A stretch of DNA of 64,000 bases from Methylotenera_A sp046594915 (GTDB lineage: Bacteria; Pseudomonadota; Gammaproteobacteria; Burkholderiales; Methylophilaceae). Positions 19,201 through 27,538 of the stretch are shown here, piece after piece (positions within the stretch are counted from its first letter, which is position 1; every line of letters starts with the position of its first letter). The stretch is taken from positions 310,001-374,000 of the forward strand of contig JBKJRC010000003.1 in the NCBI GenBank assembly GCA_046594915.1. Direction: 5' to 3'. The notes beneath the pieces are model-generated. The model saw only the letters and a list, made by a program, of their open reading frames with translations. It made no database searches and was not told the DNA's origin. Made by a program: the position numbers and the translations under genes.

Positions 19201-22179
19201 CTGCGCCGCGCGCCAGCAAGTGTCATTGTGCGGAATCAGTTAGGCCAATCGGGCTTATGGCGTTTTGGCGTTTCTGGCGATTTGCCGATTGTACTGATTC
19301 GAATTGGGGATTTAAATCGTTTGAGCTTAGTTAAACAAATGCTGCAAGCGCATACCTATTGGCGCATGAATGGCTTAATCGTCGATTTAGTGATTATTAA
19401 TGAAGATTTTTCTGGTTATCGCGCTGTGTTGCAAGATCAAATTATTGGGTTGATTAATGCCGGCCCAGAATCGCAGACCATCGATAAACCAGGTGGCGTA
19501 TTTATCAAGCGTGTGGAAGAATTGTCCGAAGAAGCGCGCGTATTATTTCAAACCATTGCCCGTGTGGTATTTACCGATGCTGTAACGAAAGACGGCGTAG
19601 AGAGTTTAATTGAGCAAGTAGAACGTCGTTCGTCTGTAGGGCGCGTTTCTGAGCGTATTTCAGAAAGGCTAGAGCCGTTGTTACCCGCTTATAACCATGC
19701 AAAAACGCTGCAGCCTAAACGGGCACTTATTTTTAACAATGGCACGGGTGGTTTTACACCAGACGGTCGCGAATATGTGATCACATTAAGCAGCGGGCAA
19801 AATACGCCTGCGCCATGGGTGAACGTGATTGCCAGCCCATATATTGGCACAGTAGTAAGTGAAAGTGGTGGCGCTTACACCTGGGTAGAAAATGCCCACG
19901 AATTCAGGTTAACAACTTGGCATAACGATCCATTATCGGATAGCAGCGGCGAAGCGTATTATATTCGCGATGAAGAAACAGGTGCATTCTGGTCGCCCAC
20001 AGCGTTGCCCGCCTGCACTGCTACGCAAAATATCAGTGATTATGTCTGTCGACACGGATTTGGCTACAGCGTGTTTGAGCATGCCGAAGCAGGTATCAGC
20101 TCAGAAATGACCACTTATGTGGCGATGGATGCACCCGTTAAATTTGTTGCAATTAAACTGCGTAATTTTTCAGATCGCACGCGGCAATTATCGTTAACTG
20201 GCTATCTGGAAATAGTATTAGGCGAATGGCGACATGATAACTTAATGCATATTGTGACAGAAATTGATACCCAAACTGGTGCCGTTTTTGCACGCAATCC
20301 GTATGGTCGCGAGTGTGCAAACCGCATCATGTTTGTACATATGAGCGAAAAAGAAGTGTCTGTGAGTGGCAGCCGTACCGAGTTTATTGGCAGAAACGGC
20401 TCGCTTGCCAGCCCAGCAGCCATGCGCCGCAAACGCTTATCAGGCAGAACGGGCGCAGGATTAGACCCATGTGCGGCTTTGCAGTCGCAAATTACCTTGT
20501 TTGAAAATGAAGAACGTGAAATCGTATTTGTGATTGGCACCGCTAAAACTAAGGAAGAAGCGCATCATTATATTCAACGATTCGGCGGTTTGGCTGGCGC
20601 TAAACAAGCGCTGGATTCTGTTTACGAATACTGGAACCATACCTTGGGCGCGGTGCAAGTAGAAACACCCGATATTGCGCTTAATGTGTTGGTTAATGGC
20701 TGGCTACTTTACCAGACTATTTCGTGCCGATTATGGGGTCGCAGTGGTTATTACCAATCGGGTGGTGCGTATGGATTCCGCGATCAATTGCAAGATACCA
20801 TGGCGTTAATTCACGCCACCCCGTGGCTGGCGCGTGAGCAAATTATTCGTTGTGCCGAACGTCAATTCCCGCAAGGCGATGTACAACATTGGTGGCATCC
20901 GCCCAATGGGCAAGGCGTGCGTACCCATTTTTCTGATGACTATTTATGGCTGGTTTATGCGACTTGTCGTTATGTGGCGACAACAGGCGATACCGCCGTG
21001 TTGGATGAATCTATCCATTTCCTGGAAGGGCGCGCCTTAAATCAGCATGAAGAAGCGTATTACGATTTACCGCAGCGTTCCAACGAATCGGCCAGTTTGT
21101 ATGAGCATTGTGTACGCGCCATCAAGCATGGCTTGCGTTTTGGCATACATCAATTACCCTTAATGGGTTGTGGCGACTGGAATGACGGCATGAATCTGGT
21201 CGGAAAAGATGGCAAGGGCGAAAGCGTTTGGTTAGCTTGGTTTTTGGTGGATAACCTGAATTGTTTTAGTAAGCTTGCCAATAATCATGGCGATAGTACT
21301 TTTGCCGAAATTTGCGCTACACAATCGGTGCTATTAAAAGGCAATATTGAAACCAACGCGTGGGATGGCGAATGGTACAGACGCGCTTATTTTGATGATG
21401 GCACGCCATTGGGTTCAAAAGATAACGACGAATGCCAGATTGACTCCATCAGCCAAAGTTGGTCGATCATTTCAAAAAGTGGCGATGCACAGCGGGCAAC
21501 CCAGGCCATGTCATCGGTGAATCAGCGCTTAATCGACCGCGATGCGCAATTGATTAAATTACTTGACCCGCCATTTAATCAATCCAATCTAGAACCTGGC
21601 TATATTAAAGGCTATGTGCCGGGCGTGCGTGAAAACGGCGGCCAATATACGCATGCTGCAATCTGGGCAACCATGGCGTATGCCATGCAAGGTGACCGTG
21701 AACGTGCATGGGAATTATTTGGCATGCTAAACCCCATTAATCACGCCAATACGCCAGCGCAAATCAACACTTACAAAGTGGAGCCTTACGTGATGAGTGC
21801 CGATATTTATGCAACTGCGCCGCACACGGGCCGTGGCGGTTGGACTTGGTACACAGGTGCTGCAGGATGGATGTATCGATTATCATTAGAAACCTTGCTG
21901 GGCATCACTTTAGAGAAAAATCAGCTACGTATTGCGCCTTGTGTGCCGCAGCATTGGCAATCGTATAAAATTCACTATCGTCACAAAAACACTTTGTATC
22001 ACATCACCATACATTGCAATAGCGCACAATCTGGCCTGCCGATGCGCGCTATGCTCGATAATATCGATATTAGCGAAATTAGTTTAAACGGGCGCGATGG
22101 CAATAATACTGATGCAGCGTCATGCATTATTCCGATTGCGGATGACCGAATCGTGCACAACGTTGAGGTGTGGTTATAA
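13243..22179 (+). CDS. ndvB: Cyclic beta-1,2-glucan synthase
   Basis: This 2978-residue giant membrane enzyme initiates on itself, elongates and cyclises beta-1,2-glucan for export to the periplasm (osmoadaptation, host or surface interactions). Family length is about 2800-2900. Order: N-terminal region; membrane segments near 455-510; the GT84 glycosyltransferase domain with DTDTQLP (Asp678) and the RRHRWIRGDW acceptor motif near 823-832; further membrane segments to about 1050; glycoamylase-like domain; two carbohydrate-binding/GH94 beta-sandwich repeats; and a GH94 phosphorylase-type barrel with GCGDWNDGMN (Asp2645, Asp2648). Translation begins at a TTG immediately after an in-frame stop, without a clear ribosome-binding site; an overlapping ATG at 13,239 opens only a four-codon frame. 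The gene is single. Confidence 0.95.
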   Translation: MKANIIINPFKFLTKKRADLLAYLHRPTHNEREPELLRAELLSIEQLKRHAITLARLHKINPRHKPDQLLARLADNASVILSAYQVISATNANIVNAGQRLAPAESWLLDNYYLIQQQITLAQRHLPRGYSRQLPQLLGGMSDGLPRIYDLALALISHMDGRVDSENSTQFIAAYQTVEPLMLGELWAFPIMLQLALLENLRRVSVRIANRHEEQVVATTWADRMLAAAENEPRQLIQLLAKFADADIPLTASFVEEFYARLQDQGAAMAFVQTWMEQQLLLQHVTATQLLEAASRTAAANQISIANSVGSLRFIGAMDWRNYVESLSAVEHMLLQDPSHQYASQDFPTRDRYRHAVENVARLSAKKAKKTDNKQCAQYEMNTARAAIDLANAARDLLGENDRSAHVGFYLIDDGLTLLKQKLNCPQPLRFSSRFSSSFSSKGLSAKPASIAYRLTLYISAILILSAFFTGIILVVMNNHAWNDWRNILIAIIGFIGASAFAVSLVNLFVTRTTQPHALPRLDFSKGIPESHRTMVVVPTLIDSLKEIDNLVEALEIRYLGNRDSNLFFALLTDFRDATARVMPQDAVLTAYARASIEALNLTYQADGASIFYLLHRQREWNEIDQVWMGYERKRGKLEQFNTLLRDGDMDSSVVSTFTDIVGDMAILSSIKYVITLDTDTQLPRDSACKLVGNMAHPLNRPVFNAKLGRIVRGYAILQPRASIGLISANQTWFTRLYAGEAGIDPYTREVSDVYQDLFAEGSFIGKGIYDVDAFRQAVDGRFPENLILSHDLLESGYARSALITDVDLIEEHPASYTMDISRRHRWIRGDWQLLGWLLPRVPAADNLNANRQRNPLSALSIWKIVDNLRRSLVPLALFGLLVTGWLIGYSFLTILATQTAVLLILFLPAILSSLIGLINKPKERAWMLHIRLSSESAGHSLVQSILSLVLLPYEVAVNLDAIVQSAGRMLFTKRGLLSWHLPIYTKRNACNTRLDFYREMWIAPAIALLLTAFFVYIQTLQNTPLMVWAFSLPILLLWFVSPLIAWRISQQILTKTIDLSLDQRDFLHISARRTWRYFDQFVTADDNWLPPDNVQLYPATAIASRTSPTNIGMGLLGNLAAHDFGYINTDKLLRLTDNTLTTMEKMPRYHGHFYNWYDTRSLELLHPHYVSSVDSGNLAGSLLTLQAGLIELKSSEKLNQLIEAKNRPVNAKTTLQGLKATLTILTEHVPLLPVKAIEQHIKSLQETLQQHLLQPPKNASETSPLYAKILQTAQQLVLALPAEIDVQSELYYWVHAFNQQANGVYDDVNNTLNANASFFDKRLQKIDDLIARVAQLAEMDFTFLYDTAADLLSIGFDVGERRRDPSCYDLLASEARLASFLLIAQGQLPQKHWFSLGRLLTSVAGDVSLISWSGSMFEYLMPQLLMPSFENTLLNQTSKAMVKRQIQYGQLKGVPWGISESCYNATDMAQVYQYRAFGVPGLGFKSGLADDLVIAPYASALALMVMPQEACSNLQKLADHGFVGQYGFYEAIDYTPNRLPRGKTHAAIMAFMAHHQGMSLLAFAHVLLNGPMQRRFMAPAHIKATELLLQERIPKQGGTLQPHAAEVNASIVSNTEAAGATMRVFADVNTPIPEVHLLSNGRYHVMATNAGGGYSRWHDLAVTRWREDATQDNWGTFVYLRDCETQRYWSNAHQPTLRKADSYEAIFTQARAEYRRRDQSIETHTEISVSPEDDVEIRRITLTNLSARPRSIEMTSFAEVVLAAQNADLAHRSFSNLFVQTEILQDRQAIICTRRPRTDGERVPWMFHLMAVPNGVHHDNQTENLAPPTYETDRAKFIGRGRTAMNPIVFDSVENELKTTGNLLEQVSTQISDQFFGKQVHKSAKNRTKPLSNSSGSVLDPIVAIRRTVNLPADQSVAVQIISGVANSREAALALIDKYGDRHFVARAFEMAWFQSQEVLRMLNATEADAQVYGRLASSVIYCNSLRRAPASVIVRNQLGQSGLWRFGVSGDLPIVLIRIGDLNRLSLVKQMLQAHTYWRMNGLIVDLVIINEDFSGYRAVLQDQIIGLINAGPESQTIDKPGGVFIKRVEELSEEARVLFQTIARVVFTDAVTKDGVESLIEQVERRSSVGRVSERISERLEPLLPAYNHAKTLQPKRALIFNNGTGGFTPDGREYVITLSSGQNTPAPWVNVIASPYIGTVVSESGGAYTWVENAHEFRLTTWHNDPLSDSSGEAYYIRDEETGAFWSPTALPACTATQNISDYVCRHGFGYSVFEHAEAGISSEMTTYVAMDAPVKFVAIKLRNFSDRTRQLSLTGYLEIVLGEWRHDNLMHIVTEIDTQTGAVFARNPYGRECANRIMFVHMSEKEVSVSGSRTEFIGRNGSLASPAAMRRKRLSGRTGAGLDPCAALQSQITLFENEEREIVFVIGTAKTKEEAHHYIQRFGGLAGAKQALDSVYEYWNHTLGAVQVETPDIALNVLVNGWLLYQTISCRLWGRSGYYQSGGAYGFRDQLQDTMALIHATPWLAREQIIRCAERQFPQGDVQHWWHPPNGQGVRTHFSDDYLWLVYATCRYVATTGDTAVLDESIHFLEGRALNQHEEAYYDLPQRSNESASLYEHCVRAIKHGLRFGIHQLPLMGCGDWNDGMNLVGKDGKGESVWLAWFLVDNLNCFSKLANNHGDSTFAEICATQSVLLKGNIETNAWDGEWYRRAYFDDGTPLGSKDNDECQIDSISQSWSIISKSGDAQRATQAMSSVNQRLIDRDAQLIKLLDPPFNQSNLEPGYIKGYVPGVRENGGQYTHAAIWATMAYAMQGDRERAWELFGMLNPINHANTPAQINTYKVEPYVMSADIYATAPHTGRGGWTWYTGAAGWMYRLSLETLLGITLEKNQLRIAPCVPQHWQSYKIHYRHKNTLYHITIHCNSAQSGLPMRAMLDNIDISEISLNGRDGNNTDAASCIIPIADDRIVHNVEVWL
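14530..14565 (+). repeat. Three in-frame 12-bp repeats inside ndvB
   Basis: Units at 14530-14541, 14542-14553 and 14554-14565 share TTTAGTTCA and encode RFSS-RFSS-SFSS at residues 430-441, just before the first transmembrane segments. The length is a multiple of three, so slippage would change the linker and not the reading frame. Confidence 0.8.
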
Positions 22180-22370
22180 AGCACTTTATTTTGTAGCGCT
22201 ATTACCCTTTAATGCAGAATAATATTTGCCATATGTGTGCTAACACACAGTTTATATTTAATAAAAACGTCATACTGAATAACCGATTTTTGGCGTGTTA
22301 ACACTTTTTGTAACGTTTTTTTTAACATATATTTAAAACGTTTAAAGGTTTGATTCATAAGGGGCAGAAA

Positions 22371-25184
22371 ATGCTAGAAAAAAGCAATATGGGTTCTAGT
22401 GTTGTCAATCTGCCCATACTTAACGGTCAAAATGGGTTAAATTTACAATTAAGTGTCGAAAGCGAAATGCTGGCTGCAACACTTAACTCTATTGGCGATG
22501 CCATTATTGCCACCGATGTCAACGCGCGTATTACGCGCTTTAATGCTGTTGCCGAAAAACTTACTGGCTGCAAACAATCTGAAGCAATTGGGCGCCCAAT
22601 TGACGAAATAATCTATCTGATTGACGCAGATACGCGCCAGCCTGTTGCTACGGCTTTATTAGAGACCTTAACCCACTGCACGGCAAATCAATTACCCAGG
22701 CGTTTTTTGCTGGCGACGCATAACGGTCAAGTGATTGCGATTGCGATAACCTGTTCGCCTATTATTGACCTCAACAATGTTGTGTTAGGCACGGTATTAT
22801 TGTTTCGCGATATTACCCAGCGCAAAAAAACCGAACAAAAAAAGCAAATACGCTCGGACCAATTTGAGAGTTTAGTTAACGTAGCGCCAATCGGTATTTA
22901 TCTGATTGGTGCGGATTTTAATATTCTGCAAATAAACGCCTATGCGCTGCCCGTATTTGGAGGTATCAGCCACTTGATTGGCCGAGATTTAGGCGATGTC
23001 ATGCGCATCATTTGGCCGCAAAATAGAGCCGAAGAAATCATTCAAAAATTCCGCCACACGCTAAAGTCAGGCGAATCTTATGTAGACGCTGAACTGATTG
23101 AGCAGCGCTTGGACATTAAAACAGTGGAGCACTACACTTGGCAAATCCACCGCATTGCACTGCAAGATGGCCGTTATGGGGTTGTTTGTTATTTTCAAGA
23201 TATTGCAGCGAATGTACGCGCGCAACAAAAATATACAGAAAGCGCAGAGCGCTACCGCAGTTTATTTAACTCGATGGACGAAGGGTTTTGCGTGCTGCAA
23301 ATGATGTTTGATGCACAGAAAAATCCAGTGGATTTTCGGTTTTTAGAGGTCAATCCCGCTTTTGAGGAACAATGTGGCTTAATCAATGCTACCGGTAAAA
23401 CCATCACAGAACTGGTTCCTGATATGGACCAATTTCCGCTTGATGTTTATGGGCAAGTATTATTAACCGGTGAGCCTATTCGCTTTGATTATGAGGTTAA
23501 AGCCATGGATCGCTGGTTTGATATTTACGCTTATCAAATTGGAAATGCAGAGGAAAATCAGGTTTGCGTTTTATTTAGCGATGTGACCAAACATAAACGT
23601 GCAGAAAAATCGCTAATAGAAAGTGAAGCGCGTTTGCATGCCTTTGTGCAGACCACCTCTGATGTGGTGTACAGCATGAATCCAGATTGGAGTGTGATGC
23701 AACAATTGCATGGCCGAGATTTTCTTGATGATATTAATCAAGCCACTTTCAATTGGCTGCAGGATTACATTCACCCAGATGACCAAGCCGCAGTGTTGGC
23801 GAGAGTTAACCAGGCCATTCAAACCAAAAGCACTTTTGAAATGGAACACCGCGTTTTGCGCGCAGATAATAGCTTGGGCTGGACATTTTCACGTGCCGTT
23901 CCATTATTAAATAGCGAAGGTGAAATTACTGAATGGTTTGGCACAGCATCTGATGTAACAGAACGTAAACTGGAGCGGCAAGCGCTGCGCCAGATTGAAG
24001 AGCGTTTTCGCGTTTTATTTGATTTAGGCCCAGTTGCCATGTACACGGTGGATGTTTCGGGCGCCATTCAAGAATATAACCGTAACGCTGTTACGATGTG
24101 GGGGCGCGAACCAAAACGGGGCGACCCTAGCGAACGCTATTGCTGCGCATATAAAATTTACTTACCCGATGGAACGCATCTACCGCACGCAGAAAACCCA
24201 GTATCCGCTGTGCTGCAAGGCCGTGTTCCATTTGCGTATGATGTAGAAGCCATTTTAGAGCGGCAAGATGGCTCGCGCGTTAGTGTGGTGGCCAACGTTG
24301 TGCCCTTAAAAAATGCACAAGGCGAAATCACTGGCGCGATGAATTGTTTAGTCGACATGACTTATCGAAAAAATGTGGAAGACGCGCTATTTGCCAATAA
24401 TCTTGAACTGCAAGCCGCAAAATTAGCAGCCGAAAAAGCCAATCTGGCTAAGTCCGATTTTTTATCTAGCATGAGCCATGAACTGCGCACACCGTTAAAC
24501 TCGATATTAGGTTTTGCGCAACTTATCCAGTCAAACGCAACGTCATTAACGCCTACGCAGCAAGATAATGTGCAGCAGATTCTCCATGGTGGCTGGTATG
24601 TACTCACTTTAATTAATGAGATTCTGGATTTAGCACAAATTGAATCTGGCCATCAAGCTTTGTTGATTGAACCGGTATTGCTTGCACAGATTATGCGCGA
24701 ATGCGAACATTTTATGGCGCCGATAGCAGAAAAATACGGCATTGGTGTTAATTACAAGTCAATCGATCATTGCATTGTGATGGTGGATAAGACACGACTA
24801 AAACAGATTATGATTAATTTGCTCTCGAATGCGATTAAATATAACAAGCCAGCTGGAACAGTGACAGTAGATTGCAAGCAAATAAACGACGTGATTAGAA
24901 TTAGTATTAAAGATACGGGCACCGGGCTGGATGCAAGCCAGTTGACGCAATTATTTCAGCCGTTTAATCGGCTTGGCCAAGAAAAAAATGGCGAAGAAGG
25001 CACTGGCATCGGTTTAGTGGTGTGCAAAAAACTGATCGAGCTGATGCAAGGCAAAATCGGTGTGCAAAGCACGGTTAATCAAGGCAGTGAATTTTGGATT
25101 GAGGTGAAATTAATGGCTGAGCCTGTATTGTCTGAATCCGTAATATCTGAAGCGTTATCAAACCAATTTTACCAGCCAAGCTAA
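22371..25184 (+). CDS. Multi-PAS sensor histidine kinase
   Basis: This 937-residue kinase has no predicted membrane segment and about five consecutive PAS domains (starting near residues 25, 160, 290, 415 and 535), several ending in the DIT/DVT-x-RK linker. A HisKA domain follows with SMSHELRTPLN (phospho-accepting His703), then a HATPase domain with N box NLLSNAIKYN, G1 DTGTGL and G2 GTGIGL. There is no receiver domain. I chose the ATG at 22,371, with AAGGGG six bases upstream, over a TTG at 22,350. The response regulator starts 35 bp downstream and is the likely partner. PAS ligands are not evident: no flavin-type NCRFLQ Cys motif is seen. Confidence 0.93.
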   Translation: MLEKSNMGSSVVNLPILNGQNGLNLQLSVESEMLAATLNSIGDAIIATDVNARITRFNAVAEKLTGCKQSEAIGRPIDEIIYLIDADTRQPVATALLETLTHCTANQLPRRFLLATHNGQVIAIAITCSPIIDLNNVVLGTVLLFRDITQRKKTEQKKQIRSDQFESLVNVAPIGIYLIGADFNILQINAYALPVFGGISHLIGRDLGDVMRIIWPQNRAEEIIQKFRHTLKSGESYVDAELIEQRLDIKTVEHYTWQIHRIALQDGRYGVVCYFQDIAANVRAQQKYTESAERYRSLFNSMDEGFCVLQMMFDAQKNPVDFRFLEVNPAFEEQCGLINATGKTITELVPDMDQFPLDVYGQVLLTGEPIRFDYEVKAMDRWFDIYAYQIGNAEENQVCVLFSDVTKHKRAEKSLIESEARLHAFVQTTSDVVYSMNPDWSVMQQLHGRDFLDDINQATFNWLQDYIHPDDQAAVLARVNQAIQTKSTFEMEHRVLRADNSLGWTFSRAVPLLNSEGEITEWFGTASDVTERKLERQALRQIEERFRVLFDLGPVAMYTVDVSGAIQEYNRNAVTMWGREPKRGDPSERYCCAYKIYLPDGTHLPHAENPVSAVLQGRVPFAYDVEAILERQDGSRVSVVANVVPLKNAQGEITGAMNCLVDMTYRKNVEDALFANNLELQAAKLAAEKANLAKSDFLSSMSHELRTPLNSILGFAQLIQSNATSLTPTQQDNVQQILHGGWYVLTLINEILDLAQIESGHQALLIEPVLLAQIMRECEHFMAPIAEKYGIGVNYKSIDHCIVMVDKTRLKQIMINLLSNAIKYNKPAGTVTVDCKQINDVIRISIKDTGTGLDASQLTQLFQPFNRLGQEKNGEEGTGIGLVVCKKLIELMQGKIGVQSTVNQGSEFWIEVKLMAEPVLSESVISEALSNQFYQPS

Positions 25185-25219
25185 CCACTTTAAAAACACA
25201 AAAAATGAAGAGATAGATC

Positions 25220-26041
25220 ATGAAATTAAACGCCAGTGATATTCTAAACGCCAGTATTCTCATTGTGGATGATCAAGCGTCCAACATTAGCTTGCTAACG
25301 CAAATGCTTAATCAGGCTGATTACACCAATGTGAGCTCAACCATGAACCCCCAAGAAGTGTGCGCGCTGCATCGCAAACACCATTACGATTTGATTTTAC
25401 TGGATTTACAGATGCCGTTGATGGACGGATTTCAGGTGATGGAGTGCCTGAAAACTAGCCATGCAGATGCTTATTTGCCGGTGCTGGTGTTAACCGCGCA
25501 GCCAGGCCATAAAATGCGCGCGTTGCAGGCGGGCGCTAAAGATTTTATCAGCAAGCCATTTGATTTGGTTGAAGTGAAAATGCGAATCCATAACATGTTA
25601 GAAGTGCGTTTACTTTACAACAAATTAGAAAATTACAGCAAACGATTAGAGCAAGAAGTGCTTGAACGCACCGCTGAATTGCGTGAAAGCGAAGCACGTT
25701 TTCGCAGCTTGACTGAATTGGCTTCTGATTGGTATTGGGAGCAGGATGAAAATATGCAATTTACCAAGGTTTCTGGCCCAGTATTAGAAATGCTGGGTAT
25801 TCAAGTAGAAAGCTTAACCAAAGATGCGTTATCAAGCCATGCAAGCAATGGTTGGAACGAACAAGAACGCGCATTACTGCAATCAAGAATCGCCAACCGC
25901 GAACCGTTTTTAGATTTTATTTTTAGCCGCCAAAATGCCAATGGCTCGCAACAAAAATTTCAGGTTAGTGGCGAACCGATGTTTGATTCGCATTGCCGCT
26001 TTATTGGCTATCGTGGCATTGGTGTTGAATTATATAAATAA
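25220..26041 (+). CDS. Response regulator with receiver and PAS domains
   Basis: 273 residues. The receiver domain (about 12-128) has acidic pair Asp17-Asp18, phosphorylation site Asp62 in LLDLQMP, Thr92 and Lys112 in SKPFD. A short coiled-coil linker (LLYNKLENYSKRLEQEVLERT) then leads to a PAS domain (about 145-270) beginning SEARFRSLTELASDWYWEQDE. There is no DNA-binding or enzymatic output domain, so it probably signals by protein contact, for example back to the kinase or on to a partner. It sits between the kinase and the Crp-like regulator on the same strand with gaps of 35 and 26 bp. Confidence 0.9.
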   Translation: MKLNASDILNASILIVDDQASNISLLTQMLNQADYTNVSSTMNPQEVCALHRKHHYDLILLDLQMPLMDGFQVMECLKTSHADAYLPVLVLTAQPGHKMRALQAGAKDFISKPFDLVEVKMRIHNMLEVRLLYNKLENYSKRLEQEVLERTAELRESEARFRSLTELASDWYWEQDENMQFTKVSGPVLEMLGIQVESLTKDALSSHASNGWNEQERALLQSRIANREPFLDFIFSRQNANGSQQKFQVSGEPMFDSHCRFIGYRGIGVELYK

Positions 26042-26067
26042 AACAATGGCTTGCCAGGCTTTAAAAA

Positions 26068-26898
26068 ATGACATTTCGCAATAACATAGGCTCGGATGGT
26101 TCAGGATTAGATGCTTCAAATTTGAATGCTTCAAGTCAGCTTACTCTCGCTCAAAAAAATCAAGCCAACAAAAATGGGCCACAACAATTGTTTAACAGCA
26201 ATCATTTGCAAAAAAACTCCATTCTTGCTGCATTGCCTGCAAAAGAATTAGATTGCTTGAGTGAACATTTAGAGCTGATATTAATGCCCGTAGGTAAAAT
26301 GCTGTATGAGCCAGGATTAAAGTTGCAATATGCTTACTTTCCCACTACTTGTATGGTGTCATTGTTTAGTGAGTTAAGCACTGGCGAAACAGCCGAAGCG
26401 GCAAGCGTTGGCAACGAAGGCATGATTGGCGTGCAACTGGTGTTGAGTGGCGACAGCATGCCCAGCGCAGCTACTGTGCTTATTTCGGGCTACGCATACA
26501 AATTAGACGGTCATCAACTAAAATATGCGTTTGCGCAACACACCGCATTGCAGCAAATTTTTTTACGTTATATTCAAGTGTTATGGACACAAATTGCGCA
26601 AACTGCGGTTTGTAACAGGCATCACACTATTGAACAGCAACTTTGTCGCTGGCTATTACTCGCTGTTGATCGAATATCCACCAACGAATTAATGGTGACG
26701 CAAGAGATGGTTTCAGGCGTATTGGGTGTAAGGCGCGAAAGCATTACGCAAGCTGCCAGTCATTTGCAACGCGCAGGGCTGATCAGCTGTCGTAGAGGCC
26801 ACATTTCTGTATTAAATCGCGCTGGTTTGGAGCTTGCTACTTGTGAGTGTTATCATGCAGTTAAAACTGAATTGATGCGGCTGCTAGCCATACCTTGA
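26068..26898 (+). CDS. Crp/Fnr-family transcriptional regulator (paralogue)
   Basis: 276 residues, with a polar Asn/Ser/Gln-rich 45-residue leader, then a cNMP-binding-like barrel (LMPVGKMLYEPGLKLQYAYF; SVGNEGMIGVQLVLSG) and a winged helix (MVTQEMVSGVLGVRRESIT). It closely resembles the regulator at 1274-1996 and likewise lacks FNR cysteines. Being third in a kinase/response-regulator/regulator row, it is a candidate output of that pathway (inference). It also lies immediately upstream of the 640-bp leader of the PYP gene. Confidence 0.9.
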   Translation: MTFRNNIGSDGSGLDASNLNASSQLTLAQKNQANKNGPQQLFNSNHLQKNSILAALPAKELDCLSEHLELILMPVGKMLYEPGLKLQYAYFPTTCMVSLFSELSTGETAEAASVGNEGMIGVQLVLSGDSMPSAATVLISGYAYKLDGHQLKYAFAQHTALQQIFLRYIQVLWTQIAQTAVCNRHHTIEQQLCRWLLLAVDRISTNELMVTQEMVSGVLGVRRESITQAASHLQRAGLISCRRGHISVLNRAGLELATCECYHAVKTELMRLLAIP

Positions 26899-26952
26899 TG
26901 GCAATCGATTGGCTTAACTTGATTTCGGTTTAACTGATGCTTTTTTATCGGA

Positions 26953-26974
26953 TATATCAGTAATAACTGATATA
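26953..26974. promoter_or_regulatory. Perfect 9-bp inverted repeat (possible operator)
   Basis: TATATCAGT (26953-26961) and ACTGATATA (26966-26974) are separated by AATA. It lies 54 bp after the Crp-like gene. It has no U-tract, so it reads more like a dimer-binding operator than a terminator, although it could do either. Confidence 0.4.
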
Positions 26975-27430
26975 AAAGTTGCCGTACTCAAATGAACGCA
27001 TATTTAATTTGTTGATTTGTGATGCGCTTGGATTTATTTTAGCCGCTAGCTTATTTAATAGCAGCCTGTTTAATAATGCTTAATTAAGGCTGATCTAAGT
27101 TTAATATTAAGCAATCTTTAAAGTGTTTAGTTTGAATCGTGTTACTTCTCCCTTGCACATTGGTTTATTGTTAACCATATTTTTGTGGCTAATATTTAAT
27201 GCAATACCAGCTTAATATATGTGCACGAGAGCTGCATGCGCTATAAGCGCGTTTAGTTGTGTTGGCTTTAAGACCAAAGCTGGAGTTGAGTTGAATGTGG
27301 AAATTACCGATTACCATCACTTATTTAGATACATTTATAGAGACATTTTGCTTGGGCCAACATCGTTGTTATACAAATAATGAATCAGATTAAACCTTTC
27401 GCTTAAGACTGGGGTCGTAATGGATTGGTA

Positions 27431-27472
27431 ATTGCAAGACACTCCTGCGGATGTAGGGTCTTAGTTTGCAAT
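27431..27472 (+). promoter_or_regulatory. Long stem-loop in the pyp 5' leader
   Basis: ATTGCAAGAC (27431-27440) pairs with GTCTT (27458-27462) and GCAAT (27468-27472) around a five-base bulge, and inner bases CTCCT/AGGG can extend the stem. It ends 66 bp before the PYP start and is not followed by a T-run, so it is probably not a terminator. A role in translation or message stability is possible. Confidence 0.4.
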
Positions 27473-27538
27473 GTATAGTTAAGTTGTGGGTAATTTTGCG
27501 AATGCAAATCAAATTATTTTATTATGGGGTAACACCAA

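Larger units (their letters stand above)
26899..27538 (+). other. 640-bp gene-free leader upstream of pyp
   Basis: No reading frame with a plausible ribosome-binding site is seen. The stretch holds the inverted repeats annotated separately and is otherwise AT-rich. Its length is unusual for this compact region, which suggests regulatory content or a small RNA; I could not identify a known riboswitch, and no c-di-GMP (GEMM) consensus is visible. Confidence 0.5.

Noticed and set aside
27400..27538. c-di-GMP riboswitch before pyp
   Set aside because: The hairpin there lacks the conserved GEMM loop sequences and tetraloop receptor, so I call only an unassigned stem-loop.
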